Below are positions 1-10,973 of a stretch of DNA of 44,276 nucleotides, piece by piece; the stretch's first letter is position 1; each line of letters opens with the position of its first letter. A model generated the notes under the pieces. That model was not told the DNA's origin, did not search any database, and was given only the letters and a program-made list of their open reading frames with translations. Origin of the DNA: Janthinobacterium psychrotolerans (GTDB lineage: Bacteria; Pseudomonadota; Gammaproteobacteria; Burkholderiales; Burkholderiaceae_D); NCBI RefSeq assembly GCF_001677885.1, contig NZ_LOCQ01000031.1, positions 1-44,276 of the forward strand. Direction: 5' to 3'. The position numbers and the translations under genes are program-made.

Positions 1-167
1 GATAGACATGCCGGACAATGCAGTTGCGCCTGCGCTGTCTGCTCGATCAGGGTGATGGCCGCAGCCTGTGGCGCGCTGGTGCGCAACAGATCGCCGCTGG
101 CAAGGCGCTGGCGATGCGACAGTTGCGCAAATTGCCTGGCGAAGGCCTGCCACTGGGCGGTGTCCAT
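1..167 (-). CDS. IS1595-family transposase, N-terminal fragment (runs off the window)
   Basis: The ATG at 165-167 follows AAGGAG with six bases between them, and the frame stays open to the window edge (55 complete codons). The product starts MDTAQWQAFARQF and reaches a CPAC motif at its end. That motif would be the first half of the N-terminal zinc ribbon found in IS1595/ISXO2-type transposases. The catalytic domain is outside the window. On its own the fragment would be weak evidence, but the terminal repeat and the right-hand transposase fragment support the family call. It is incomplete because of the window edge, not through visible mutation. Confidence 0.7.
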   Translation of the reverse strand, partial: MDTAQWQAFARQFAQLSHRQRLASGDLLRTSAPQAAAITLIEQTAQAQLHCPACL

Positions 168-221
168 GATCGGCTCCTTGAAAGGCAATACCTGATCAGT
201 TAGACCTCAGCAACTGCGGCG

Positions 222-249
222 CGTTCCCACCGTTTTCGCTGACATAGCC
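222..249 (-). repeat. Terminal inverted repeat of the left IS (transposase-start end)
   Basis: Read inward on the minus strand from 249 the end begins GGCTATGTCA and has GTGGGAACG at inner positions 20-28. The inward end of the right IS (43949-43976) starts with the same ten bases and also ends GTGGGAACG; 22 of 28 positions agree. This defines the outer edge of the element. Confidence 0.75.
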
Positions 250-476
250 TTTATTTTGCCTGGCACGACTCACAGGCAGCGAGAAAAAAACAGCCGAAGG
301 TGGCGTGATAATGAAGAGAAATTATAGCGAGATAACAGCAAGACAATAAAGATAAAACCTGGAGACGAATGGCCACGGGAATTGACCGGGTACGCCAACA
401 GAAAGTTCCGGATGCTTGCATACTGATTTGCCACAATACCAAACTGGCACAGGACAAGCATCCGAATGAACGGTGA
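250..476. other. A/T-rich spacer between the left IS and the hns-like gene
   Basis: No credible gene was found here; the short open frames have no ribosome binding site and no recognisable product. The spacer contains a 6-bp hairpin beside the IS (TGCCTG at 257-262, CAGGCA at 273-278) and a larger compound palindrome at 409-464, listed separately. Base composition is clearly more A/T-rich than in the genes to the right, for example at 290-360. Confidence 0.6.
409..464 (-). repeat. Compound palindrome in the 3' region of the hns-like gene
   Basis: CGGATGCTTG (409-418) is perfectly complementary to CAAGCATCCG (455-464). Inside the 36-base loop a second stem is possible, TGCCA (429-433) with TGGCA (445-449). 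It begins 12 bases past the hns stop codon on the minus strand. In RNA it would form a long stem with an internal hairpin. No U-run follows, so it could be an mRNA-end stabiliser, an unusual terminator or a small-RNA fold rather than a classical intrinsic terminator. Confidence 0.6.
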
Positions 477-785
477 TTACACCTTCAGCAGGTCGCGCGA
501 TTTACCCGAATCGGTCCATTCCTTGACCCATTTCGGTTGACGGCCACGGCCAGTCCATTGTTGCGACGCATCGTCCGGATTGCGATAACGCACTGCCACC
601 GTCCCGGTCTTGGCGCGAATACCGGTGCCCACCAGGTCTTTGACCGACACGCCCACGCTTTGCGCGATGGCCAGGATTTGCTCGCGCGCTTTCGACAGAT
701 CGTCGTGCTCGCGTTTCTTCATCTGCTTCTTGATGTCGTCTTGCAGGGTACGCAGTTCCGACAGGGATAAACTGGACAGATCCAT
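477..785 (-). CDS. H-NS family nucleoid-associated DNA-binding protein
   Basis: This 102-residue protein has the H-NS layout: an N-terminal charged helical oligomerisation region (about residues 5-40) and a C-terminal DNA-binding part with the hallmark loop W77-TGRGRQPKW (78-86), the AT-hook-like motif that reads the minor groove of A/T-rich DNA. It would bind and often silence A/T-rich promoters, including its own and those of acquired DNA. The start is the ATG at 785, preceded by AAAGGAAAT; an upstream in-frame start at 830 is unlikely. The gene is monocistronic, with a long A/T-rich upstream region (786-1120) that suits autoregulation. Burkholderiales usually carry several such paralogues, so no specific gene symbol is given. 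Confidence 0.93.
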   Translation of the reverse strand: MDLSSLSLSELRTLQDDIKKQMKKREHDDLSKAREQILAIAQSVGVSVKDLVGTGIRAKTGTVAVRYRNPDDASQQWTGRGRQPKWVKEWTDSGKSRDLLKV

Positions 786-1398
786 GATATTTCCTTTGTA
801 TGAGTTAAAAAAACAATGCTGAACACGCAAATTCTATCCAATTGTAACGCGCTTGAGGAGATTTTTTTTCGAAATCGAATGATTTTTACATTTATTTTCA
901 TGGCGCCGCGCCATTAAGAGAATATTTGTGGCGCACGAAAAACACTACAAGCGGCATTGGCCACCATATTCGCTGGCAAAGGCACCAGCACCGGAGAGCG
1001 CGCCATCCAGCGCACGCCCCTATCGTGCCATTAATCCCGAAGTAACTTTTGATCCATTGCAATTTATAGCTATCATAAAAGATAATTTATAAAAAAGCAT
1101 GTGGGATTTAGCGCGCGGCCACAAACAGCAACTTCATGGCTCAATTGTGGCTCAATCATGGCAGAAGGCTATCATCACGAAGAAGCATACTTTAATCGAA
1201 AAAAATAATCGGTGCTGCACGCTACGCGCATAATACCTCAAACCAGGCGGCTACCGTCACTGATTCAAATAGAGAAAACATTCCTCCAAAACCGGGCAAA
1301 TGCTCGGGCAAACAGCAGACACGCTACATGAAGTGGATGCAGAAACGCCCGCAACAGCGGGCGTTTCTCACTACGCAATAACTAGTCTATAACTATGA
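786..1398. other. 613-bp intergenic region: hns-like upstream region and end of the SPFH operon
   Basis: No gene is supported. The part next to hns (786-1120) is A/T-rich with A- and T-tracts, such as eight Ts at 863-870. On the minus strand a possible -10 hexamer TAGAAT lies upstream of the hns start, but no good -35 was found. The part from 1120 to 1340 has no motif I recognise. A terminator-like hairpin for the SPFH gene lies at 1342-1367. Confidence 0.55.
1342..1367 (-). terminator. Hairpin terminator after the SPFH/NfeD pair
   Basis: GAAACGCCCGC (1342-1352) pairs perfectly with GCGGGCGTTTC (1357-1367) around a 4-base loop. It lies 31 bases past the SPFH stop codon. The A and T ends of the stem give short T-runs in both directions, typical of compact intrinsic terminators. 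Confidence 0.7.
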
Positions 1399-2343
1399 CT
1401 ATGGCAGTGCCACGCCGCCTTTAGGCTTTTGCGTTTTCACCACTTGCATGGCGGTGGCAATCAAGCTGCTCATGTCGCCCAGATTGGCCGGCACGATAAT
1501 CGAGTTATTGGTTTTTGCCAGTTGCGCAAAGGCGCCGACATATTGTTCCGCCACTTTCAGATTGACCGCATCTTCGCCACCCGGTTCGCGAATGGCGGCG
1601 CCGACCTGGCGCAGCGCCTCGGCGCTGGCCTGCGCCAGCGCCACGATGGCCGTTGCCTGCCCTTCGGCGCGGTTGATCGAGGCCTGCTTTTCGCCTTCCG
1701 AGCGGGCAATCGCCGCTTCGCGCTCGCCGCTGGCGATATTGATCTGCTCCTGCTTGCGTCCTTCCGAGGCCGCGATGAGCGCGCGCTTTTCACGTTCGGC
1801 CGTAATCTGCGCCTGCATCGCGTGCAGTATTTCTTTCGGTGGCGTCAGATCCTTGATTTCGTAACGCAATACCTTGACGCCCCAATTGGCCGCCGATTCA
1901 TCGATGGCATTGACGATGGCAGTATTGATATGATCGCGCTCCTCAAAGGTTTTATCGAGTTCCATCTTGCCGATCACCGAACGCAAGGTCGTTTGCGCCA
2001 GTTGCGTAATGGCGGCAATGTAATTGGATGAACCATAGGAAGCGCGCATGGCGTCGGTAATCTGGAAATACAGGATGCCGTCGACCTGCAACTGCGTATT
2101 GTCACGCGTGATGCACACTTGCGGCGGCACATCGAGCGGAATTTCCTTGAGCACGTGCTTGTAGGCGATACGATCAACAAACGGCACCACGATATTGAGG
2201 CCGGGGCCCAGCACCGCATGGAATTTCCCCAGCCGCTCCACCACCCACGCATGCTGCTGCGGTACCACATTGACGGTCTTGAAGACAAATACCAGCGCCA
2301 GCAATAACAAGATCAGCGACACGCTGCCAATGTTAATTTCCAT
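1399..2343 (-). CDS. qmcA: SPFH/stomatin-like membrane protein (QmcA type)
   Basis: This 314-residue protein has a single N-terminal membrane segment (about residues 7-23) followed by an SPFH (prohibitin/stomatin) domain beginning near VNVVPQQHAWVVERLGK. The C-terminal half is a long charged helical stretch with repeats such as SEGRKQEQINIASGERE and SEGEKQASINRAEGQA. Such proteins form large membrane-anchored oligomers linked to membrane microdomains and quality control of membrane proteases. It starts 16 bases after the stop of the NfeD-like gene, behind GGAGAG. SPFH-NfeD pairing is a well-known conserved operon and supports both calls. The biochemical role of the pair is still poorly defined. 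Confidence 0.9.
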   Translation of the reverse strand: MEINIGSVSLILLLLALVFVFKTVNVVPQQHAWVVERLGKFHAVLGPGLNIVVPFVDRIAYKHVLKEIPLDVPPQVCITRDNTQLQVDGILYFQITDAMRASYGSSNYIAAITQLAQTTLRSVIGKMELDKTFEERDHINTAIVNAIDESAANWGVKVLRYEIKDLTPPKEILHAMQAQITAEREKRALIAASEGRKQEQINIASGEREAAIARSEGEKQASINRAEGQATAIVALAQASAEALRQVGAAIREPGGEDAVNLKVAEQYVGAFAQLAKTNNSIIVPANLGDMSSLIATAMQVVKTQKPKGGVALP

Positions 2344-2359
2344 AGTTTACTCTCCTGTG

Positions 2360-2776
2360 TTATCCAACAATCAAACGGCTGCCGCGCACGGCACGTATGG
2401 TGTAGTGCCCGGCTTGCGTATCGCTGCCGGGCATTAATTCAACATCCCACAAGGCGCCGCGATACATCACGCGCGCCACGCCATCAACCCAATGCGCGAC
2501 CGCCACGCTTTGGCCGATATCGAGATTCACATTCGGATCCTGGGCCGCATCACGGCGCGACGCCTTGCCAAAACGGCTGCGGCGCAATAACAGGGTGGCC
2601 ACCACGCCGACAATCGCGGCGCACAGGCCCTGCATGGGACCATTTGCACCCGCCATGGCGGCCAGCGCACCCGCACTCATGCCGATGGCAATCATCAACA
2701 AATAAAAAGTGCCGCTGAATAATTCAAGGATCAATACGACGCCGGCGGCAATAAACCAGCCTATCCAATCGGCCAT
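2360..2776 (-). CDS. NfeD-like membrane protein with C-terminal OB-fold domain
   Basis: This is a 138-residue short-form NfeD. It has hydrophobic segments at about residues 5-25 and 28-62, then a soluble C-terminal domain (about 75-138) of the NfeD1b OB-fold type (VNLDIGQSVAVAHWVDGVAR...). It lacks the ClpP-like protease domain of long NfeD proteins. It is the partner of the SPFH protein encoded immediately downstream and probably helps assemble or modulate that membrane complex. The start at 2776 is chosen because AAAGGAAAA lies just upstream on the minus strand; the longer open frame to 2944 would run through the dps terminator. Confidence 0.87.
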   Translation of the reverse strand: MADWIGWFIAAGVVLILELFSGTFYLLMIAIGMSAGALAAMAGANGPMQGLCAAIVGVVATLLLRRSRFGKASRRDAAQDPNVNLDIGQSVAVAHWVDGVARVMYRGALWDVELMPGSDTQAGHYTIRAVRGSRLIVG

Positions 2777-2804
2777 GATGTTTTCCTTTATGTCAGCCGT
2801 TGCA

Positions 2805-2844
2805 GAAAATAAAAACCCCCGTGACCGATACAGGCGACGGGGGT
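2805..2844 (-). terminator. Intrinsic terminator of dps
   Basis: CCCCCGT (2816-2822) pairs with ACGGGGG (2837-2843). On the minus strand the stem is followed by a T-rich run (TTTTTATTTT, 2806-2815). It separates dps from the NfeD-SPFH operon and lies within the latter's upstream region. Confidence 0.85.
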
Positions 2845-2956
2845 GTTCACAATGAAAAATTGCCAGATATTTATTCTTGCCTGTATACCTATCATTACAG
2901 TCTAAAGCAATTTGCGCTTGCGTCAATAGCTGGCCAACATTCATCTCACGCGGCCA

Positions 2957-3469
2957 TTACTCTTCCAGCAGGCTGCGCAGCATCCACGCCGTCTTTTCAT
3001 GCAGGTCCAGCCGCTGGGTGATCAGGTCGGCGGTTGGCTGATCGTTCGCCTTTTCCAGCAGCGGGAACAGGGCGCGCGCCGTGCGAGCGGTCGCTTCCTG
3101 GGCGGACACCAGGTGGCGCACCATTTCCAGCGCTGGCGGCACGCCTTCGATTTCCTTGATCGAGGCCAGCTCGACGAACTGCTTGTAGGTCCCTGGCGCA
3201 GGATAGCCGAGCGCGCGGATGCGTTCGGCGATCAGGTCCAGCGCGCCCCACTGTTCGGTGTACTGCGTCATGAACATCAGGTGCAGCGTGTTGAACATCG
3301 GTCCCTTGACGTTCCAATGAAAATTATGCGTCATCAGGTACAGGGTGTAGCTGTCGGCCAGCAGGCCCGACAGGCCTGCCGCGATCTTCGCGCGGTCCGA
3401 TTCGGAAATGCCGATATCGATTTTTGCCGAGCCAGATTTTGGATTTACAGTTGGTTTCTTGCTTGCCAT
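2957..3469 (-). CDS. dps: Dps ferritin-like DNA-protection protein
   Basis: This 170-residue protein is a typical Dps: a Lys-rich N-terminal tail (residues 1-16) that could contact DNA, then a four-helix ferritin-like core. The inter-subunit ferroxidase ligands are visible: His51 (HNFHWNVKG), His63, Asp78 and Glu82. Dps dodecamers oxidise and store iron with hydrogen peroxide as oxidant and condense DNA in stress or stationary phase. The ATG at 3469 follows AGGAGTTGAT. A possible -10 element (TAAAAT) lies about 30 bases upstream, without a clear -35. The gene is monocistronic, with its own terminator. Confidence 0.95.
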   Translation of the reverse strand: MASKKPTVNPKSGSAKIDIGISESDRAKIAAGLSGLLADSYTLYLMTHNFHWNVKGPMFNTLHLMFMTQYTEQWGALDLIAERIRALGYPAPGTYKQFVELASIKEIEGVPPALEMVRHLVSAQEATARTARALFPLLEKANDQPTADLITQRLDLHEKTAWMLRSLLEE

Positions 3470-3546
3470 ATCAACTCCTGTCTGTGTGTAAGTGCAACCA
3501 TTTTAGCCGATCTTGCTCCACCTCATCGCCGTATGCCGTGCGGCCG

Positions 3547-3583
3547 AAAAAAAACCCGCCGCCATCGCTGGCAACGGGTTTTT
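3547..3583 (-). terminator. Intrinsic terminator of ppsA
   Basis: On the minus strand CCCG (with inner GCC/GGC pairing) closes with CGGG over 3555-3578 and is followed by a run of eight Ts (3547-3554). It lies 21 bases after the ppsA stop. Confidence 0.85.
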
Positions 3584-3604
3584 CATAGGAGAGCAAGAAT
3601 CAGC

Positions 3605-6055
<2,451 letters not shown>

Positions 6056-6205
6056 AATGACACCCTTACTGATTAGAAACCTTTAGGCGCGGCGCACAGA
6101 CAGTCTTCTTGTTATTCTTGGCGTCGTGCAGCACAATCAATACCATTCCAGCCATTTTACCTTGTGCGGCGCGAATTGACGACGCACAATCTTGATCCGA
6201 AAACC

Positions 6206-7054
6206 ATGACAACCGAACCACGTCCCCCCTTGCCTTCGGCGGCCCGCACCGTCTTCTTCGTCTCGGACGGCACCGGCATTACCGCCGAGACCTTCGGCCA
6301 CTCCGTGCTGTCGCAGTTCGAATTGCGCTTTCGCCAGGTGCGCCTGCCCTTCATCGACACCATGGACAAGGCCTACGAGGCGGCACGCAAGATCAACGAA
6401 GCGTTCGCCAATGATGGCCAGCGTCCGATCATTTTCTCGACCCTGGTGAAAGCCGACCTGTCGGCCGTGATCCGCAAGTCCAGCGGCATGCACATGGACC
6501 TGATCCAGACGTTCGTGGCGCCGCTGGAGCAGGAGCTGGGCGTGATGTCGACCCATACCATCGGCCGCTCGCACAACATCGTCGACAGCGAAGAGTACAA
6601 AAACCGCATCGAGGCGATCAACTATTCGCTGGCGCACGACGATGGCCAGTCGCATAAAAACCTGTCCTCGGCGGACGTCATCCTGGTCGGCGTATCGCGT
6701 TCGGGCAAGACCCCGACCAGCCTGTATCTGGCGATGCAATACGGCATCAAGGCCGCCAACTATCCCTTGATCCCGGACGATTTCGAGCGCGACAAGCTGC
6801 CTTCGGCCTTGTATGAATTTAAGAATAAAATTTTTGGATTAAGCATTACGCCCGAACGTTTGTCGGAAATACGCAACGAAAGAAGGGCTGGCAGCAAGTA
6901 TGCGGCGATTGAAAACTGCCGCTACGAGGTCAACGAGGCGGAAAAAATGATGAAGCGCGAGGGGATACGGTGGCTGTCGTCGACCACCAAGTCGATCGAG
7001 GAGATCTCGACGACGATCCTGCAGGAGATCAAGCCGAACCGGCGGGAATACTGA
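6206..7054 (+). CDS. ppsR: PEP synthetase regulatory protein (bifunctional kinase/pyrophosphorylase, DUF299)
   Basis: This 282-residue DUF299/PSRP protein starts with [16 protein letters not shown] (residues 16-31) and has the P-loop GVSRSGKT at 162-169, both hallmarks of the family. Family members phosphorylate a Thr next to the catalytic His of PEP synthase using ADP, inactivating it, and reverse this by phosphate-dependent pyrophosphorolysis. It is divergent from ppsA with 150 bp between the two starts, the usual context. The ATG at 6206 is preferred to an in-frame GTG at 6164 because the family N-terminus aligns there, although the ribosome site is weak. Confidence 0.95.
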   Translation: MTTEPRPPLPSAARTVFFVSDGTGITAETFGHSVLSQFELRFRQVRLPFIDTMDKAYEAARKINEAFANDGQRPIIFSTLVKADLSAVIRKSSGMHMDLIQTFVAPLEQELGVMSTHTIGRSHNIVDSEEYKNRIEAINYSLAHDDGQSHKNLSSADVILVGVSRSGKTPTSLYLAMQYGIKAANYPLIPDDFERDKLPSALYEFKNKIFGLSITPERLSEIRNERRAGSKYAAIENCRYEVNEAEKMMKREGIRWLSSTTKSIEEISTTILQEIKPNRREY

Positions 7055-7058
7055 CATC

Positions 7059-7083
7059 AAAACGGGCCATGACGGCCCGTTTT
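7059..7083. terminator. Bidirectional terminator between ppsR and the RNA methyltransferase gene
   Basis: AAACGGGCC (7060-7068) pairs with GGCCCGTTT (7074-7082) around a 5-base loop. A T-run follows on the plus strand and complementary As precede it. Two genes converge here. Confidence 0.85.
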
Positions 7084-7091
7084 TCCTGTGC

Positions 7092-7874
7092 TTACCGGGT
7101 TTGCCGCAGCTGCTCGAAAAAGCACACCGCGGCGCACGCCGCCACGTTCAGCGACTCGATCTGGCCCAGGTGCGGTATCACCACCTGGTGCGTGGCCATG
7201 GACAGCAGGTCGCCGGCCACGCCCTGCCCTTCATGGCCGAACAGCCAGGCCACCGGCTGGCGCAGGTCGACGTCGTACAGCTCGCTTGTGGCGTAGCCGC
7301 TGGTGGCCAGGGTCGCCACCTGCGCGTTCGACACCAGCGCGGCCAGGTCGACGTTTTCAAAGATATCGAGCACGAAGTGCGCGCCCATCGCCGCGCGCAG
7401 CACTTTCGGCGACCAGCAGAACGCGGTGCCGGCGCTGCAATAGACTTGCGTGATGCCGGCCGCAGCCGCGCTGCGCAGGATCGAGCCGACATTGCCCGGG
7501 TCCTGCAGGTTGTCCAACAGCACCGCCGACACCGTCACCGGCGCCGTCACGCTGCGCTCGGGCGTGTCGATCAGGAACATCACGCCGACGCCGTGCTCGA
7601 CCTGGCTGACCGCGTTGTACAGCGCGTCCGGCAGGCCCAGCACGTGGGCGCGCCGGCTTTCCAGCTGGCCGACGATCTCCATCACTTCCGGCTTGCGCAA
7701 GGCGCTTTCGCTGACGATGCACTGCTCGGGCAGGCCGCGCAACTGCAGATACGACTGGCACAGATGGACGCCATCGAGCAGGGTGCGGCCCGACTTGCGG
7801 CGCGCCTGCGAGCTGCCGGCCAATTTCAGCAAGTCCTTGTACTGCGCGTTGTCGCGCGAGGTAATCGTCTTCAT
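7092..7874 (-). CDS. TrmH/SpoU family RNA 2'-O-ribose methyltransferase
   Basis: This 260-residue SPOUT methyltransferase has an N-terminal substrate-binding domain (about 1-95, [15 protein letters not shown]) and a C-terminal knotted SAM-binding domain. Its motifs are [16 protein letters not shown] (motif 1), LFGHEGQGV (motif 2) and [18 protein letters not shown] (motif 3, the knot). It probably methylates a ribose 2'-OH in rRNA or tRNA; the exact target cannot be read from sequence. The ATG at 7874 overlaps the rnhB stop by four bases (ATGA), so the two are probably translationally coupled. The longer open frame reaching 8450 is a shadow of rnhB. Confidence 0.92.
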   Translation of the reverse strand: MKTITSRDNAQYKDLLKLAGSSQARRKSGRTLLDGVHLCQSYLQLRGLPEQCIVSESALRKPEVMEIVGQLESRRAHVLGLPDALYNAVSQVEHGVGVMFLIDTPERSVTAPVTVSAVLLDNLQDPGNVGSILRSAAAAGITQVYCSAGTAFCWSPKVLRAAMGAHFVLDIFENVDLAALVSNAQVATLATSGYATSELYDVDLRQPVAWLFGHEGQGVAGDLLSMATHQVVIPHLGQIESLNVAACAAVCFFEQLRQTR

Positions 7875-8509
7875 GCCGCCACCTCCTGCGCGCCGAACAG
7901 CGCGATCACATTGCGCACGGGCGCAAACGAGCGCCGGTGCACCGGCGAGGCGCCATGCAGATGCAGGCGTTCCAGATGCAGCTTGGTGCCATAGCCCTTG
8001 TGCTGGTCGAAGCAGTATTCGGGATACTGCGCGTGCAAGCGCACCAGGGCGGCGTCGCGCGCCGTCTTGGCCAGGATGGAGGCGGCAGAAATCGCATCGA
8101 CCTTGTCGTCGCCGCCGATGATGGCCATGCCACGTATCGGCATGACGGGGCAGCGGTTGCCGTCGATCAGGGCCAGCGTGGGTATCGTGGCCAGCGCCTC
8201 GACGGCGCGGCGCATGGCCAGCATCGACGCCTGCAAGATGTTCAGGCGGTCGATCTCTTCTTCGGAGGCCTCGGCGATCGCCCAGGCCAGCGCGCTGGCG
8301 CGTATCTGCGGCGCCAGCAGGTCGCGCCTGGCCTCGGTCAGCTTTTTCGAGTCGCGCAGGCCGTCGATGGGCCGCTTCGGGTCGAGGATGACGGCGGCGG
8401 CAAACACGGGGCCGGCCAGCGGACCGCGCCCTGCCTCGTCGACGCCGCAAATGATTTCATCGAGCGAGAATGGCAAGTCGTCAAACAGGCCGGGATAGCT
8501 ATTTTTCAC
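7871..8509 (-). CDS. rnhB: Ribonuclease HII
   Basis: This 212-residue enzyme cleaves the RNA strand of RNA-DNA hybrids and removes single ribonucleotides misincorporated in DNA. The family signature [14 protein letters not shown] is at residues 22-35 with catalytic Asp24 and Glu25. Further acidic residues occur in LIDGNRCP and [13 protein letters not shown], followed by [11 protein letters not shown]. It lies directly downstream of lpxB (26-base gap), an arrangement common in proteobacteria, and its end overlaps the methyltransferase start by four bases. Confidence 0.96.
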   Translation of the reverse strand: MKNSYPGLFDDLPFSLDEIICGVDEAGRGPLAGPVFAAAVILDPKRPIDGLRDSKKLTEARRDLLAPQIRASALAWAIAEASEEEIDRLNILQASMLAMRRAVEALATIPTLALIDGNRCPVMPIRGMAIIGGDDKVDAISAASILAKTARDAALVRLHAQYPEYCFDQHKGYGTKLHLERLHLHGASPVHRRSFAPVRNVIALFGAQEVAA

Positions 8510-8535
8510 GTTGAATCTTTTTCAGTTACTGTCAG

Positions 8536-9711
8536 TTACTTCTTGTTGGCGGCGATTACCTGCATCACTGCGTTGGCGCTTTCGCGCGCACTGTCGCGCA
8601 GCAGGCTTTGGTGCATGTCGGTAAAGCGCTGCACCAGGCGCAGGCGGCCAGGGATATCGCTCAATTGCTGCCACACCGCCTCGGCCAGCGCTTCGGGGCT
8701 GGCGGCGTTTTGCAGCAGTTCCGGCACCAGGTAGTCGCGCGCCAGGATATTGGGCAGGCCGATCCACGGCTGGTAGCCCATGTGGCGCATGATTTCCCAC
8801 GAGGCGCGCATCATCTTGTAGGCGATCACCATCGGCTTTTTATACAGCGCCACTTCCAGCGAGGCCGTGCCGGAGGCCACCAGCACCGCGTCGGCGGCGC
8901 AAATGGCCGTATGCGAGCCGCCGTCGGTCAACAGAATCTCGACGTCCTGCAGCCCGGCCTCTTGCACCAGCTGCAGAAAATACTGGCGCTGCTTTTCGCC
9001 GGCCATCGGCGCGACAAAGCGCAAGGAGCGGTCGCGCGCCAGCAGCAGCTTGCAGGCCGACACGAAGGCCACGGTATTGTATTTGAGTTCGCCCGTGCGG
9101 CTGCCCGGCATCAGGGTCACCACATTGGCGTCCTCCGGCAGGCCGAGCGCGCGGCGCGCGGCCGCTTCGTCCGGCTGCAACGGAATCATCTCGGCCAGCG
9201 GATGGCCGACATAGGTCACCGGCACGCCGGCCTTGCGGTAGATTTCCTCCTCGAACGGGAAGATCACCAGCATGTGCGACACCGCCTTGATGATTTTCTT
9301 GATGCGCCCGCCGCGCCAGGCCCATATCTGCGGCCCGATATAATGCACGGTGGGGATGCCGGCGCTTTTCAGCTGCTGCTCCAGGCCGAGGTTGAAACCG
9401 GGATAGTCGGCGCCGATAAAGACGGCCGGACGCTCGGCGATCAGCTGGTCGCGCAGCGCGTTCTGGATGCCCTTGATTTCGCGGTAGCGCGGAATGATCT
9501 CGAACAGGCCGCGCACGGTGAGCTTGTCGAGCGGCCAGTCCGACACAAAACCCTGGGCGGCCATGTGCTCGCCGCCGATGCCGTGAAAGCGCACGCCGGG
9601 CAGCCGCGGCGCCAGGCCCGACAACAAGCGGCTGGCCAGCAGGTCGCCCGACACCTCGCCGGCGACGATGGCGACAGAGCGATTATCGGACGATGCCACG
9701 CGAGGCCACAC
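8536..9711 (-). CDS. lpxB: Lipid-A-disaccharide synthase
   Basis: LpxB (up to 391 residues) joins UDP-2,3-diacylglucosamine to lipid X to form the disaccharide of lipid A at the inner face of the cytoplasmic membrane. The N-terminus has the family motif VAGEVSGDLLASRLL; further family blocks are FIGADYPGFNLGLE, HYIGPQIWAWRGGR and LPGSRTGELK-like MPGSRTGEL, with VASGTASLE in the C-terminal half. The start is uncertain: GTG at 9711 overlaps lpxA by 29 bases, while GTG at 9699 would give a shorter N-terminus. It is the last lipid A gene of the lpxD-fabZ-lpxA-lpxB cluster. Confidence 0.95.
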   Translation of the reverse strand: MWPRVASSDNRSVAIVAGEVSGDLLASRLLSGLAPRLPGVRFHGIGGEHMAAQGFVSDWPLDKLTVRGLFEIIPRYREIKGIQNALRDQLIAERPAVFIGADYPGFNLGLEQQLKSAGIPTVHYIGPQIWAWRGGRIKKIIKAVSHMLVIFPFEEEIYRKAGVPVTYVGHPLAEMIPLQPDEAAARRALGLPEDANVVTLMPGSRTGELKYNTVAFVSACKLLLARDRSLRFVAPMAGEKQRQYFLQLVQEAGLQDVEILLTDGGSHTAICAADAVLVASGTASLEVALYKKPMVIAYKMMRASWEIMRHMGYQPWIGLPNILARDYLVPELLQNAASPEALAEAVWQQLSDIPGRLRLVQRFTDMHQSLLRDSARESANAVMQVIAANKK

Positions 9712-10474
9712 CCAGAAATTCGCGCATGGCGCGGATATGTTCGGCCACGTCAGGCGAGGAGCCCTGCTCTTCTTCGAACAGCGCCGCCTTGGCCTCGTCG
9801 AGGGTCAGGCCGGAACGGTAGATCAGTTTGTAGGCGGTACGGATGCCATTGATCTGCTCGCGCGTAAAGCCGCGCCGTTTCAGGCCTTCGATATTGACGC
9901 CGTGCGCGGCCGCCGGATTGCCGTTCAACAGCACGAACGGCGGTACGTCCTGGGTCAGGCTGGTGCTCATGCCGACAAAGGCGTGCGCGCCGATCTTGCA
10001 GAACTGGTGGACGTTGGCAAAACCGCTCATGATGACCCAGTCGCCGATCTCCACGTGGCCGGCCAGCTGTGCGTTGTTCGAGAAAATCGTGTGACTGCCG
10101 ACCTGGCAGTCGTGCGCCAGGTGCACATAGGCCGAAATCCAGTTGTCATGGCCCAGCCGCGTCACGCCGCCGCCCTGTACCGTGCCCGTGTTGAAAGTGC
10201 AGAACTCGCGGATGGTGTTGCGGTCGCCGATTTCCAGGCGGGTCGCCTCGCCCGCCCATTTTTTGTCCTGCGGCTGCGCGCCGATCGAGGAAAACTGGAA
10301 CAGCTGATTGTCGGTGCCGATGGTGGTATGGCCGTCGATCACCACATGCGGACCGACTTTGGTGCCGGCGGCGATGCGGACATGCGGGCCGATGATGGTG
10401 TACGGTCCCACTTCGACCGAGCTGTCGAGCTCGGCCTTGGGGTCGATCACCGCGGTGGAGTGGATGGCCGACAT
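9683..10474 (-). CDS. lpxA: UDP-N-acetylglucosamine O-acyltransferase
   Basis: This 263-residue enzyme (E. coli 262) performs the first step of lipid A synthesis, transferring a 3-hydroxyacyl chain from acyl carrier protein to UDP-GlcNAc. It is a left-handed parallel beta helix built of hexapeptide repeats (from IHSTAVIDPKAELDSSVEVG to about residue 190), with the catalytic His in YVHLAHDCQVG and a C-terminal helical domain (GLKRRGFTREQINGIR). The ATG at 10474 comes one base after the fabZ stop (TAAGATG), so the two should be coupled. A longer reading to 10513 lies inside fabZ. Confidence 0.97.
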   Translation of the reverse strand: MSAIHSTAVIDPKAELDSSVEVGPYTIIGPHVRIAAGTKVGPHVVIDGHTTIGTDNQLFQFSSIGAQPQDKKWAGEATRLEIGDRNTIREFCTFNTGTVQGGGVTRLGHDNWISAYVHLAHDCQVGSHTIFSNNAQLAGHVEIGDWVIMSGFANVHQFCKIGAHAFVGMSTSLTQDVPPFVLLNGNPAAAHGVNIEGLKRRGFTREQINGIRTAYKLIYRSGLTLDEAKAALFEEEQGSSPDVAEHIRAMREFLGVASRGIVR

Positions 10475-10475
10475 C

Positions 10476-10973
10476 TTACTGCCCCGCTGGCTTGCTCGCC
10501 GACTGGCTGGCATCCTGCGCGCTGCGGATGGTGCACATCAGTTCGGCTTCCAGCGCGACCTTGCCGTCGACGCTGCCGACCGCCTTGTATTTCCAGATGC
10601 CGCGCGATACGCGCAGGATTTCCACATCCATCTTCAGCTGGTCGCCCGGCTCGACCGGACGCTTGAAGCGCGCGTTGTCGATGCCGACGAAATACACCAC
10701 CGAATTTTCGTCGGGCTTGACGCCCATGGTCAGGAACGACAGCAGCGCGGCAGTTTGCGCCAGCGCTTCGATCATCAACACGCCCGGCATCACCGGCTTG
10801 TGCGGGAAGTGGCCCTGGAAGAACTCTTCGTTGACCGTCACGTTCTTGATGGCGGTGATGGATTTGTTCGCTTCCCAGGTCAGCACGCGGTCCACCAGCA
10901 GCAGCGGATAGCGGTGCGGCAGCAGCGATTTGATGGCCAGGATGTCGAGGGTCTTGTTTTCGGTAGTCGTCAT
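10476..10973 (-). CDS. fabZ: 3-hydroxyacyl-[acyl-carrier-protein] dehydratase FabZ
   Basis: This 165-residue hot-dog-fold dehydratase converts 3-hydroxyacyl-ACP to trans-2-enoyl-ACP in fatty acid elongation. The active site motif [20 protein letters not shown] is clear, with the catalytic His in HFP and the Glu in [21 protein letters not shown] near the N-terminus is also typical. It competes with LpxA for 3-hydroxyacyl-ACP, which makes its place between lpxD and lpxA meaningful. Its ATG overlaps the lpxD stop by four bases. The last 15 residues ([15 protein letters not shown]) are a loose tail longer than in E. coli FabZ. Confidence 0.97.
   Translation of the reverse strand: MTTTENKTLDILAIKSLLPHRYPLLLVDRVLTWEANKSITAIKNVTVNEEFFQGHFPHKPVMPGVLMIEALAQTAALLSFLTMGVKPDENSVVYFVGIDNARFKRPVEPGDQLKMDVEILRVSRGIWKYKAVGSVDGKVALEAELMCTIRSAQDASQSASKPAGQ

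Larger units (their letters stand above)
1..249 (-). mobile_element. IS1595-family insertion sequence, 5' end only
   Basis: This is the transposase-start end of an insertion sequence that continues left of the window. It consists of an outer terminal repeat (222-249), a leader of about 55 bases with a ribosome binding site (AAGGAG at 174-179 on the minus strand), and the first 55 codons of a transposase. The terminal repeat matches, with mismatches, the end of a second element at 43949, which carries the C-terminus of an IS1595-type transposase. The adjacent eight bases (250-257, TTTATTTT) would be the target duplication, since 8 bp is usual for IS1595. The other side is outside the window, so this cannot be confirmed. 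Confidence 0.75.

Noticed and set aside
251..461. Two short minus-strand open frames in the A/T-rich spacer
   Set aside because: They lack ribosome sites and any recognisable pattern, and overlap each other and the palindrome at 409-464.
2777..2944. Longer N-terminus for the NfeD-like protein
   Set aside because: It would translate the dps terminator; a good ribosome site precedes the ATG at 2776.
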